Part shown: positions 9,101 through 15,097 of the stretch, piece by piece
Layout: each line of letters begins with the position of its first letter
Position numbering within the stretch: position 1 is the first letter of the stretch
NCBI GenBank assembly: GCA_963922495.1
Contig: CAWUIH010000007.1
Coordinates: 1 to 45,320 of the forward strand
Reading direction: 5' to 3'
DNA length: 45,320 nucleotides
From: CAWUIH01 sp963922495
Lineage (GTDB): Bacteria; Pseudomonadota; Gammaproteobacteria; Coxiellales; Coxiellaceae
Notes under the pieces: model-generated
Told to the model about the DNA's origin: nothing
Database searches by the model: none
Seen by the model: only the letters and a program-made list of their open reading frames with translations
Program-made: the position numbers and the translations under genes

Positions 9101-10353
9101 TGCGTTAACGCAAGCCGCTGTCCTGCATTCAAGCCAAACGCGTTAGCAACCCGTCGAACCACTTCATCGGAAACCAAAAAATTATTTTTTCGGGATAAAC
9201 GCCCAGTTATGCAACTCAAGTCTGTTTCTAATTGAAATACCGGTCGCGTCACATAGTGGATACGACCATCATCACCGAAACCCAAATTGAGTAACTCAGC
9301 ACTTTCGCCAATGCGCGCCACCAGCCTATTCACCTCATCCAATGATGCACTCTTTTCCATAACCATGGATTTTAGTTCACGTTCACTAAAAACGGTTTTT
9401 TCTCGCTTCAGTATGTCAATAATCTCATTCACTAAACGCTCTTTTGAGACAGCCTCACGTGCCTCAATATGCGATAAAACGTGCTCACCAACCATATATT
9501 TTTTGACCTCCTCAGTAATTTTTTCTGGATTAGGAAAAGCACATTCTTGCGATATTTTCGCGGTTAAGAGGTCAGGAGTTGCTTTAATTTTTTTAAGATT
9601 CTGTGCGCGAATCAGTTGATTTTCTGCCACACGAATGTCTTGCAATTGGGTATCGTGCATATAGGTAGCTTTACCCACTTTGAGGGTAGGTAGTAATTCA
9701 AGGCCACGGTCTTTGTGGCTACGGTGGTCAATGCATGCATCAATACCCGATTCTTTCATCTTAAGATTCGCGTGATCTGCCCAATCGGATCGAATTTGAG
9801 TTACCCACTGACTTAATTCGCCTTTTCCGAATCGTCGCTTGTTACTAAAACCCGTTTCAGTGAGTTGGCGAAGTGGCATCACCACATGAGCATGCGGATT
9901 AATCAATTCCCAATGGATCGCTACATCACAAAATATGCCATCGATAGCAAGCGTATCTTTAACAAACTCACGAACCAACGCTATCGCTGAATCCTGATCC
10001 AACTCAACAGGGATCGCAAAATCATCATGAAAGTAAAGCTGTGAATCTATCCGTTTTTCGATCATTTCAATGTGATTCCAAGCATGATCAGAAAAATTGA
10101 ACCTTGTTTTATCAAAGCAATACGTACCATCTTCACTCTTTATTGAAGAGTTTCTCAATTTTAAAGCCCACTCGGGCGCATCATCTGGCAACAAGCATTC
10201 CGCATAAATGACATCATGCTTATAAGTAAAATCTTTCGTTTCTTGTGTTTTATGACAGGTGCGTTTTTCACCACGGATATAGGCCACCGCAAACACCGCA
10301 TTTTTACCATGATGTCGCTTTCCTATTTCACGATGATAGTGATAGATTGCCAT
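3187..10353 (-). CDS. traA: MobQ-type relaxase / RecD-like helicase / Toprim primase-like fusion (TraA family)
   Basis: A 2388-residue conjugative relaxase. I place the start at 10353 (GAGGT ribosome site; MAIYHYH). This puts the likely nicking tyrosine at Tyr25 (VAYIRG), as in RSF1010 MobA, and removes 24 upstream residues that would overlap the oriT candidate. The MobA/MobL domain covers about 1-230, with metal-binding histidines in NPHAHVVMP (His154, His156). A helicase follows, with Walker A GVAGSGKT (430-437), Walker B VMDE (499-502) and GYAATVHKLQG further on. The long middle is helical. Around 1560-1640 there is a primase-associated segment (GGLIVSLKG, GKWYSF), and at about 1800-1890 a Toprim domain (LIIAEGPETG, ILAADNDG). 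A second, weaker Toprim-like segment may lie near 2020-2095. Usual TraA proteins are about 1000-1600 residues, so this one is exceptionally long. It would nick oriT, pilot and unwind the strand, and perhaps prime synthesis in the recipient. Confidence 0.92.
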   Translation of the reverse strand: MAIYHYHREIGKRHHGKNAVFAVAYIRGEKRTCHKTQETKDFTYKHDVIYAECLLPDDAPEWALKLRNSSIKSEDGTYCFDKTRFNFSDHAWNHIEMIEKRIDSQLYFHDDFAIPVELDQDSAIALVREFVKDTLAIDGIFCDVAIHWELINPHAHVVMPLRQLTETGFSNKRRFGKGELSQWVTQIRSDWADHANLKMKESGIDACIDHRSHKDRGLELLPTLKVGKATYMHDTQLQDIRVAENQLIRAQNLKKIKATPDLLTAKISQECAFPNPEKITEEVKKYMVGEHVLSHIEAREAVSKERLVNEIIDILKREKTVFSERELKSMVMEKSASLDEVNRLVARIGESAELLNLGFGDDGRIHYVTRPVFQLETDLSCITGRLSRKNNFLVSDEVVRRVANAFGLNAGQRLALTHLTQSGNLALVVGVAGSGKTYMLKAAKAVWEAAGYRVRGAAFSGRAAAGLENDAGIRSQTIAGFMQCMRRGDTQFGPSDILVMDEMGMTSLDDMHSVAQVVVAAGGKFAGVGDTEQTQPVGRGAPMRAMIEQAGCVVMDTVIRQTVDWQAEATVMMEKQQTAKGLDAYQSHGQVHIEATAFDAKTLLVEHWYHAVKRQVPHTMGEPMLIAFKNETVLKLNRLAREKLVAAGRIEPGRLIDTRHGALALAAGDRLQFGRNDTPLQVKNGDFGTVTHIDDQLISVKLDNQREITFDPSQYRDLKYGYAATVHKLQGMTTGHAFQYIDSRAYDRHLFLVGSSRHRHSLTIVADHERFKDYDDLKHVVSRHGLKDHIFDYPASFAIRRGFEANGIVKQAVNFVRNTMDNVQDAWLWLTNYQSYMEKQTPVTVDSDATRKQQRRDAVLVANFCDQRLEIMHQVEAINALPGYDITLLPAVIPNAAAIEPKVVTLYLENEQLMFAARDEHGLLVRRQITCQDTDASWLATIHEKLRVTSGGARLEKKEIEAVFNVLSKEGYPPVDWGEKTARMRAIYKRQLDNSELAREIAQDVSKFKLAMDRNRISIATIEQSVAFGNRHAELKAIAARYRLQQFYNPMKADEIMTKLSDYYGHIVSAFGQTQEKNRFIAEMRHQMHQHRYDSAFEQLGVQYCTEIKVVKRYLDLDYEVSRRLSEKSAGAMDAQEILRRISNQRNAIAHQIITQFSTFESIITYFDVAKKRLFNHQSYHLARERVKRFSELPDSTRYGDNLVKQALAHQIKRLPTPHGIYISDYLKEGWQSINLENWRFKQKQQLAKMSPEFKASYRLVRRYVTAAFTANDTWQSAIKRRNARSPHTNRHIKRAESLSVQRDKLASLLMNDMEKHAGAIEFEKVDLAKLSSRAHHYDYFQRYLTESNPIRQLHMAHYMRDHLKSFGHLVNSAGCHQAIKEKAHHYHYLQFVAQAPTQPVRDIIRIAERYGQKRIAAGRAWGNAKASERLGQASSRLVLEAKHLSRQRNRLAYEFIQAIEAQGMVDPQIKGINLDYDRLNRDAKQHIAYQNVQNYLHANDHDKGYWANELLTDRSSYHFIFDAAIAFKTLSAQANAFLNQQTRLDKKPAGLVSKRWDVEFISRTLMENPMDTYTALFGEPKKQCAREWRYEGGLIVSLKGNDAGKWYSFTENKGGGPIKAIQETMGLSFKEALAYGAKLAGLSETQALTSDTLSVIQEKINRSSSRKTDLDVQWRENSIICAQSIWDGTQTIAGTLAERYFNEHRGVDELSCMEIRYWPANVKWMSMNESGKLIEKTNNVPAAVIAVRDRSGELTGVQRIYLDRHTANKAAFMDNPKRSKGVMQGSAELIQQGRVGGRLIIAEGPETGASIALIDREATVLVSMGVHNLPHLAPVISTYRPSEVILAADNDGRHANTRETIAAAFSQLQSNLNTIPITCRLVYPSIIKGFEKVDWNDVLIQLGADSVNTQLGLTDNSIETSERYYDSAQPIAYTPAEYYLREVKGLMGVDCSDVRYHPKIALRDGESDQHALIVPAMNQKGEQKAELIMLLSNDGKQITQTMLRGESENSVAVIQRGDDTSTVFITDNLVDAKSIAVGDPHAHIFISLHHYRDLEAIAWVIDTLPTKPGAIALTTDHFDSQTEKTLFELSQPLRARKHHVVMVKGKCAGDYTHVSINDALSAQDKVRGTRYIQRSAIKPPQQDKPSLIDKLSRKIKGKKTAPVDASAIKRPQIVQNQSYYMTFTQPERQALKKYFESCEKLSVQDNYQTAIQVANAANAVYDTLKDKVREINFHPQPIHRIRSSSDFNLIKGRILQRQPIGLIDAAFLLRAVATIKLDTQTREALSLLASHISKQDYSQSFEARAAELMRNKSTLIKTWQKNELMPGSGYSFTASDAAKLSCDHIDRDDFLGLVKILSDAVRENHQGLSHKQGKKQDNDRSRGGRSR

Positions 10354-10397
10354 GATTACCTCGATAACAAGTGAAACGACTGTAACAGGTCGCACCA

Positions 10398-10531
10398 GCA
10401 TTCGCAAGAATGCATAAGTGCACATAATATTTCATTAGCTACCGCTAATACGATGAGGATAGGTGTTCGCTACGCTCATGGTGATTGACTTTCAGGTTAT
10501 TGTGTATCACACTACTTGAATAATACAAGTA
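10398..10531. other. oriT: candidate oriT between divergent relaxase and traC/traD-like genes
   Basis: GCATTC-GCAA-GAATGC (10398-10413) is a perfect 6-bp stem, followed one base later by TAAGTGCAC (10415-10423). RSF1010-type oriTs have an inverted repeat directly followed by TAAGTGCG at the nick. Two more inverted repeats follow: ATTAGC-TACC-GCTAAT (10434-10449) and TACTTG/CAAGTA (10513-10531). The position between a leftward relaxase gene and rightward traC/traD-like genes is the same as in Ti plasmids. Location and repeats are seen; the nick site is inferred by analogy. Confidence 0.55.
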
Positions 10532-10598
10532 AGAGTCTCGATGATTAAGATGAGATTTAATTCTTGCTTTATGATATTGATTTGAGGAATAGGGTGTA

Positions 10599-10850
10599 AT
10601 GGCAAAACAGAAAAAAACGCCGGTGGAACAAAAAGAAAAGCTGGTGGAGCAGCTAAGAGAGATTGAAAAAAAAATTGCTGATTTTGATCAGCAGCGAGCA
10701 ATAAAAATTGGAAATTTAGCAAAACGCTATCACTTGGTTGACTTGTCTGATGATATCCTAGAAAAAGAACTCAAAGCAATTCGTGATAAATACCAGAATG
10801 AAAACGCTACTTCTCTTGCCAACACGGATAAACGTAAAAAAAAATCCTAG
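10599..10850 (+). CDS. TraC/TraD-like relaxosome accessory protein
   Basis: An 83-residue, lysine-rich protein. The first half is a predicted coiled coil (VEQLREIEKKIADFDQQRA). It is followed by a segment resembling the KAGL-type motif of small Ti-plasmid TraC/TraD proteins (IKIGNLAKRYHLVDLSDDIL). These proteins bind oriT and help the relaxase. The ribosome site is AGGG before ATG. The gene is divergent from the relaxase, with the oriT candidate between. The coding sequence ends in a run of nine A residues (10836-10844) followed by TCC TAG. The next gene is in the -1 frame and opens exactly there, so a frameshifted fusion is possible. Confidence 0.65.
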   Translation: MAKQKKTPVEQKEKLVEQLREIEKKIADFDQQRAIKIGNLAKRYHLVDLSDDILEKELKAIRDKYQNENATSLANTDKRKKKS

Positions 10851-10897
10851 CAAAATATTACCGACTGAAACAGCGATTATCAACGGTTAAAAAGCGA

Positions 10898-11281
10898 ATG
10901 CGTCACAAAGATAGCCATCGAAAATTTTTACTGGGTTTGTCCTTTGAAAAATCAGGTATCGCCTTAAGCAATCAGCAGTATCTCAGTAGTGAATCTGCCT
11001 TAGCGATTTGTGAGTGTATTATCGCTAAGCTGGAGCAAGAAAGTGGCCTTGAACACAGATGCTATCGCCAAGGAGAGCAATTATTCAACAGTAAAATTTT
11101 CATGGAGGATGACAAGCCCACCAAAGCCGCTCAAGCACTGTTTGGTGAGAGTTGGAAGCGCACACGCTATCACCACTTAGTGCGTTTAGGCGGCGATGTT
11201 CTACGCTCAGGTCTGGCAGAATATCCCAAGGCAACCATCTTAGGCGCACTGTGCTGGCACGCAAACCAAGTCGATACGTAA
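10898..11281 (+). CDS. TraD-like conjugal transfer accessory protein
   Basis: 127 residues from the ATG at 10898. The opening RHKDSHRKFLLGLSFEKSGI matches the pattern of TraD-like accessory proteins encoded beside traA in Ti-like plasmids (R-D-R-KILLGA-KAG). The remainder (LFGESWKRTRYHHLVRLGGD, then a short hydrophobic end) is not familiar. No convincing ribosome site precedes the ATG. The frame is open back to 10838, just after a TAA at 10835-10837 within the A-run of the preceding gene, and encodes a lysine/arginine-rich linker (LAKYYRLKQRL). Translation may therefore arrive by -1 frameshifting or coupling rather than by a fresh start. A run of nine C follows the stop. Confidence 0.6.
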   Translation: MRHKDSHRKFLLGLSFEKSGIALSNQQYLSSESALAICECIIAKLEQESGLEHRCYRQGEQLFNSKIFMEDDKPTKAAQALFGESWKRTRYHHLVRLGGDVLRSGLAEYPKATILGALCWHANQVDT

Positions 11282-11312
11282 CCCCCCCCCACTTTTCTTA
11301 TCAGCTTCTCAA

Positions 11313-11873
11313 TTAGAATAGCCACAGTGGCACCAATCGGTGCGTGATATTCTTTTCTGAAATAGCGCCATAATATCGAGAGTCCCAAGAGTAGTGTGAG
11401 TCACCAAATCCATAGACCCAGTATCCGTTGGCGTGATAGATACCATTTTTGATAAATCGGGTGATCGGTAAGTGATCTTTATCCGTCACAGAGGTGGGCG
11501 CAAGATAATCCACGGTCATATTCATACAATTAACCGTGATGTGATGATGGGCAAGGATCACCACATCCCCTGGAATAGCAATCACCTGCTTCATTAATGC
11601 TTCGCTACCATTCGCACACGTGCCATGACGAAGGTAGCCGCGCTTAAGGCCTATTTTAGCGACGTTATTTGGCAAACAAAAAGAAATAATATCACCCCGC
11701 TGAATGGGCCTCGCATTAGCGACAATGCGATAAAATCCAACCGGTATTGAACCCGTGTAGGTAACAATAATACCTAACGCCCAAAAAACGATCATCGCCA
11801 GCGGGATAATCGATAAGCTGGCCACTAAAATAACTACTGTCTTTTTGTTTGGGCGTTTGAGCCAACATTTCAT
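11313..11873 (-). CDS. traF: conjugative transfer signal peptidase TraF (S26 family)
   Basis: A 186-residue peptidase. One N-terminal membrane segment (about 12-36) is followed by the catalytic serine in GSIPVGFYR (Ser42) and the general-base lysine in LMKQVIAIPGDVV (Lys95). The C-terminal DSRYYGAI motif is typical. In RP4, TraF cyclises and matures the TrbC pilin, so its partner here should be TrbC at 27290. I chose the start at 11873 because the preceding abiEii gene stops there in a TGATG overlap, with GGGG upstream. This links traF to the abiE operon, an unusual pairing, and far from the trb genes. Confidence 0.88.
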   Translation of the reverse strand: MKCWLKRPNKKTVVILVASLSIIPLAMIVFWALGIIVTYTGSIPVGFYRIVANARPIQRGDIISFCLPNNVAKIGLKRGYLRHGTCANGSEALMKQVIAIPGDVVILAHHHITVNCMNMTVDYLAPTSVTDKDHLPITRFIKNGIYHANGYWVYGFGDSHYSWDSRYYGAISEKNITHRLVPLWLF

Positions 11874-12697
11874 CAGGGCGCCCCTTTCCATGGCTCACCA
11901 CTGAGTTTAGGCAAAAAGTCGCGAAATAAAATTTCATACGCACGATGGGGTTGGTATTGCTCAGCCTGCTCTGCTGCTAGCAGTAGTCGAATATCACTGT
12001 TAAAGATCGAACTGTTTTGCTTTAGGGTTAAATTTTTCTCAAATTCAGCGCGTGAAACAGTAGCACCTTCTTTTTCCATGTACCGCTGAAAAATATCAAT
12101 GACCTGGGTGATATTTAAATTAGGCAGATGTAACAGCACATACCAAAAATCATAGAGATCCCTACCTTTCTTGCGCTGATACAAAGCCCGCAATTTGGTT
12201 GCCAACAATTCTTCAATTGTGTAGGTCAATACATTAGCCTCTCCTTGAAACCAAGGACTGTTGAGTTGAAAGCGATGCATAACAAAGGGGTCGATACAAA
12301 AGTGTTCGCGCGTATTAATCTCAATTTTAACTTTTCGGGTTAATACCGGTTCAATTTCAGTGGTAAAGTGATAATAGAACGTGAACCGTCCTTGGTTTTG
12401 CTTCCAACTGGGTTTGCCTAACCAATGATCTAAGCAATCCCGAATCGCGGTAACCATATCCCCTATTGGCTCCGCTTTTGCCTGCACAAAGTCCAGATCC
12501 TCACTGAAGCGCCCTGCCCGTTCAAAATATAATTTGTGTAAAGCCGTACCCCCTCTAAAAACCAATCCTTCTTGGATTAAAGGATGGGAGTAAAGCTCAC
12601 ATAAGGCTCTTGATAATACCAAATCATGTTCAATCTGATCTGGACTGCTCCAAGGTGCCTGTGCGCGCCAATCAACAATGTTTGCTTGTGGGATCAT
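11873..12697 (-). CDS. abiEii: AbiEii-type nucleotidyltransferase toxin
   Basis: A 274-residue toxin of the type IV AbiE system. The nucleotidyltransferase motif GGTALHK (49-55) and metal-binding RFSEDLDF (63-70, Asp67/Asp69) are intact. KVKIEINTRE and ATKLRALYQRKKGRDLYDFW provide the later conserved blocks. AbiEii proteins block growth by modifying RNA (tRNA 3'-end extension in the related MenT3) and contribute to phage abortive infection and plasmid stability. The gene overlaps abiEi by four bases (ATGA) upstream and traF by one base (TGATG) downstream, so all three should be translated together. Nothing suggests inactivation. Confidence 0.9.
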   Translation of the reverse strand: MIPQANIVDWRAQAPWSSPDQIEHDLVLSRALCELYSHPLIQEGLVFRGGTALHKLYFERAGRFSEDLDFVQAKAEPIGDMVTAIRDCLDHWLGKPSWKQNQGRFTFYYHFTTEIEPVLTRKVKIEINTREHFCIDPFVMHRFQLNSPWFQGEANVLTYTIEELLATKLRALYQRKKGRDLYDFWYVLLHLPNLNITQVIDIFQRYMEKEGATVSRAEFEKNLTLKQNSSIFNSDIRLLLAAEQAEQYQPHRAYEILFRDFLPKLSGEPWKGAP

Positions 12698-13500
12698 AAT
12701 TCGTCTGGCTCCACGGATTCATTAACTAAAATATGCCATCGCTGGTTTTTTTCTAAAATTATCTCGTTACCGTCGGTCACTAATAACCGTTGATTCAGTT
12801 TTTTAGGCTTTAACGCCAGCTCTAGCGGCTGTAAATCAATGGGTAGGCCAAGGACATCAAACAAATACCCTAAGCGCTGAGCATCAATCACAGGGACGTC
12901 ACCTTGTTCAACAAGCGATCCCAACTGCGGCGGTTTTAATGCTGCAACCAGTTCACACAACACTGTCGCCACATGATGAATATGCCCTGCTACGCGCATA
13001 TAACGGACAAGATCAAACACTGTCATTTCAGGTGTTGAAACATTCATGTAACCGGTCACCGTTTTAATCGGCTGATAGAAATGTGCTTGGATTGTTTTCT
13101 TGTAGATAAACTCCATTCGCAACTGCCCTACTTCAATAGGGCGCATCTGCTTGGTCGTTATCACCTGGAAAACCATGGGCTGCTGGTGTGCCGCACCGAG
13201 CAACGCTGCTGCGGTGAGTAAGCCACAATAGTACGGTTGCTCTAAGTACTGCATAAATTGATGAATAAACCATGATGCTGGCAATGAACCAGTTGCTTTA
13301 TACTCGATAGGAATAATGGTATAGAAATCACCTCGAATACGGTTGATCCTAGATTTTTTCATGAAACGATGGGCTGCTTTTTTGAAAGCGTTGTCTGTCA
13401 TTTGAAGAAGTTCCATCGCTTTTTTACGTTCAAAGCTATATTGCCCACGTGATTGTAGGCTTTCTAAATAATCAGACAGCGTATTAAATTCATCTTTCAT
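12694..13500 (-). CDS. abiEi: AbiEi-type antitoxin and transcriptional repressor
   Basis: A 268-residue antitoxin. The start is taken at 13500 (MKDEFNTL), since the six extra upstream residues are unlike the family. The N-terminal winged helix (about 1-75; FERKKAMELLQMTDNAFKKA) binds DNA. The C-terminal AbiEi domain carries the conserved YCGLLTAAALLGAAHQQP block and STPEMTVFDLVRYM. AbiEi neutralises AbiEii without direct binding and represses its own promoter through inverted repeats. Just upstream is the palindrome AAAAGAGCTCTTTT (13517-13530) inside an imperfect TGCCACA/TGTGGAA inverted pair, a plausible operator. It is first in the abiEi-abiEii-traF operon. Confidence 0.88.
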   Translation of the reverse strand: MKDEFNTLSDYLESLQSRGQYSFERKKAMELLQMTDNAFKKAAHRFMKKSRINRIRGDFYTIIPIEYKATGSLPASWFIHQFMQYLEQPYYCGLLTAAALLGAAHQQPMVFQVITTKQMRPIEVGQLRMEFIYKKTIQAHFYQPIKTVTGYMNVSTPEMTVFDLVRYMRVAGHIHHVATVLCELVAALKPPQLGSLVEQGDVPVIDAQRLGYLFDVLGLPIDLQPLELALKPKKLNQRLLVTDGNEIILEKNQRWHILVNESVEPDEL

Positions 13501-13509
13501 ATTCAAATA

Positions 13510-13550
13510 GTGCCACAAAAGAGCTCTTTTTGCATATAAGTGTGGAACAC
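13510..13550 (-). promoter_or_regulatory. putative AbiEi operator
   Basis: A 14-bp perfect palindrome AAAAGAGCTCTTTT (13517-13530) is flanked by TGCCACA on the left and TGTGGAA on the right, an imperfect inverted pair. It lies immediately upstream of the abiEi start at 13500. Characterised AbiEi proteins bind inverted repeats here to autoregulate. I could not place a confident -35/-10 pair. Confidence 0.4.
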
Positions 13551-13946
13551 GTCTGTGATTTTGATCTTGGGTGAATTTTTAACGAAAGTATTAAACCGAT
13601 GTGTTAGAGTATGGGTGATCTCTAAGAATACTCGCTTAAACGTAATAGAAGTTTTCTTAAAATGTCGATATATGACATATAAAGAAAACCTTTAACACAA
13701 AATATTTCTCGTTTTAACGCACTGCCCCCATAGCAAGCTGCAAAGTGTCTTAAAGAAACCGTACATTGGCTGCGACACACGGGGGTTCAGATGATCTAAA
13801 TAAGCATAAATCCCATCGGGCATGTCAGAGAGGATACTCAGTATACCACCCTCTCTCGCTTTAAGCTTGACCTTGCAGTCACTACAAGCTATTTGGCCTG
13901 GGCTATTCAAAGTCTAGAACTGAACGAATTATTGTGAAAAATATTT
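13551..13946. other. gene-poor stretch with probable remnant
   Basis: 13551-13690 is AT-rich spacer. 13692-13910 has noticeably higher GC and a 72-codon minus-strand frame (CSDCKVKLKAREGGIL in its N-terminal part) that I cannot assign. No ribosome site is visible before it. The change in composition suggests a fragment of inserted DNA rather than a working gene. Confidence 0.3.
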
Positions 13947-14001
13947 AGGGTTCTATTAGAGCTCAATTAGAGTTCGCTTCCCAATGCAATAGGGTTCAAT
14001 A
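13947..14001. repeat. 11-bp repeat cluster A
   Basis: Units start at 13947 (AGGGTTCTATT), 13958 (AGAGCTCAATT), 13969 (AGAGTTCGC, partial) and 13991 (AGGGTTCAATA). The consensus ARRGTTCAATT is shared with clusters B (15098-15528) and C (17090-17256). The 11-bp period puts neighbouring sites on the same DNA face. This is probably a satellite binding site for a replication or partition protein. Confidence 0.75.
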
Positions 14002-14025
14002 AATTAGGTCTATAAGCCTTTTTGA

Positions 14026-14051
14026 GGGCCAATGGTGTGAACCATTGGCCC
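14026..14051. repeat. perfect 11-bp hairpin
   Basis: GGGCCAATGGT (14026-14036), loop GTGA, ACCATTGGCCC (14041-14051). The stem is perfect and GC-richer than its surroundings, with T residues before it and none after it on the + strand. It therefore does not look like an intrinsic terminator for rightward transcription. It lies between repeat cluster A and the toxin-antitoxin promoter, and could be an IS end, a replication-related hairpin or a regulator site. Confidence 0.65.
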
Positions 14052-14140
14052 ATGATGCAGCTGGATTAAGGGGATATGGCATCTACACCATGAAAACTCC
14101 CGAACCTGGGAGATTCTATCTGCTCCTGTATGAAATATAA

Positions 14141-14168
14141 TTGACATATGTCATTTTTATGATACGAT
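14141..14168 (+). promoter_or_regulatory. promoter and operator of toxin-antitoxin module 1
   Basis: TTGACA (14141-14146), a 16-bp spacer and TACGAT (14163-14168). The palindrome GACATATGTC (14143-14152) overlaps the -35. Module 2 has the same arrangement with GCCATATGGC over its -35 at 41164, so a conserved CATATG-centred operator for the Xre-type antitoxin is likely. Transcription should start near 14175, at the position where the toxin would begin by alignment with module 2. Confidence 0.5.
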
Positions 14169-14208
14169 ATAATCTAGGACATGGACAATTGAGTTTACAA
14201 AAAAGGCG

Positions 14209-14478
14209 ATGAAACAGACCCATAATTTAACACTCCGGGCTCGGGAAGCTCTTCGCCTATTGGTGGAAGACCTCAGAACGTATGGACCTTTCCCTGGAAA
14301 AGGTTGGCCGCATTATGGCAAGCTAACAGCTCAAAAAAGGCAATCTAAGGAAGATCGACGGCATTGTCATCTGACGAGAGGAAAGCCCACCTATGTCTGT
14401 TGCTGGGTAGTTCTTGATAGTCAATTAAAACATATAGAGGTTTATTATGTCGGCACTCATGAAAAAGCACCATACTGA
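14209..14478 (+). CDS. RelE/HigB-superfamily toxin, N-terminally shortened
   Basis: 89 residues from the ATG at 14209. GPFPGKGWPHYGKL, DRRHCHLTRGKPTYVCCW and the ending IEVYYVGTHEKAPY match the paralogous toxin at 41199 closely. These belong to the RelE-like translational-repressor toxins. The paralogue starts MGWTIYFTNKAGK. Here the aligned DNA (14176-14208) reads AGG ACA and then encodes WTIEFTKKA, but with no ATG: the aligned start codon is AGG. Translation can begin only at the internal ATG (AAGG five bases upstream), which drops the first beta strand. The toxin may be weakened or dead. The antitoxin follows with a 32-nt overlap. Confidence 0.7.
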   Translation: MKQTHNLTLRAREALRLLVEDLRTYGPFPGKGWPHYGKLTAQKRQSKEDRRHCHLTRGKPTYVCCWVVLDSQLKHIEVYYVGTHEKAPY

Positions 14479-14830
14479 AAAGGTCAGACAACAATCAATT
14501 CTTTATGTTATTGACAATGGTCTACTGTACGCCATTCCTAAAGCAGTTGCGACAAGATATGTTGTTGAAACCAAAAAAGCAATTTTACGTCCTGATAATA
14601 TTCCTGCGGAAATGGTATTTGCTGAATTTGACCAAAAACACACGGCTTCTGGTGCTTTGCTAAAGGGTCTACGCGCACGAGAAGGCCTTTCTCAGGTTGA
14701 ATTTGCAAAAAAAATTCGCGTAAGCCAAACGAATCTTTCCAAAATGGAAAATGGCAAAAGACCGATTGGCCTAACTATTGCAAAACGTATCGCCAAAGAA
14801 TTCGATGTAAACGTGGATTACTTTTCTTGA
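14447..14830 (+). CDS. Xre-family antitoxin of module 1
   Basis: A 127-residue DNA-binding antitoxin. The N-terminal part (LYVIDNGLLYAIPKAVATRYVV) would contact the toxin. The C-terminal HTH_3 domain covers about 70-127 (LKGLRAREGLSQVEFAKKIRVSQ, then NLSKMENGKRPIGLTIAKRI). GAGGT precedes the ATG. It overlaps the toxin by 32 nt in a toxin-first order, which is HigBA-like. It should repress the promoter at 14141 through the CATATG-centred palindrome. The paralogue at 41461 has the same length class, overlap and motifs. The antitoxin looks intact although its toxin may not be. Confidence 0.8.
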   Translation: MSALMKKHHTEKVRQQSILYVIDNGLLYAIPKAVATRYVVETKKAILRPDNIPAEMVFAEFDQKHTASGALLKGLRAREGLSQVEFAKKIRVSQTNLSKMENGKRPIGLTIAKRIAKEFDVNVDYFS

Positions 14831-15097
14831 AAAGTCGAGTTGTAGCACAGTGGGTATTTTCTTCCTAACAGTATAGACTTCTGCCCTCTCCTCCTTTGAG
14901 CTCGACCGCTATTATGTTGCGATCACTAAAATTTATTTAGTCTGGGTCATAAAGTACAGATTCCCACAAGTAAACCCGTGGCACCTATTACTACAAATCT
15001 GTAGTTGGATTTAATTTCACAACATCACTACGAACGTAGTGATGCTCTGTCTGCGACCACATAGAATAGCAATATTAACTGTTGAAGAAAAACGTTT
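14831..15097. other. non-coding stretch with two hairpins, left flank of origin-like region
   Basis: No coding frame. ACTACA-AATC-TGTAGT (14990-15005) is a 6-bp stem. CATCACTACG-AA-CGTAGTGATG (15023-15044) is a perfect 10-bp stem with a 2-nt loop. Neither is followed by a T-tract. They sit directly left of repeat cluster B, so they may be part of a replication origin or partition site. Confidence 0.5.

Noticed and set aside
10354..10425. 24-residue N-terminal extension of the relaxase
   Set aside because: The start at 10353 has a ribosome site and puts the nicking Tyr at position 25 as in RSF1010 MobA; the extension overlaps the oriT candidate.
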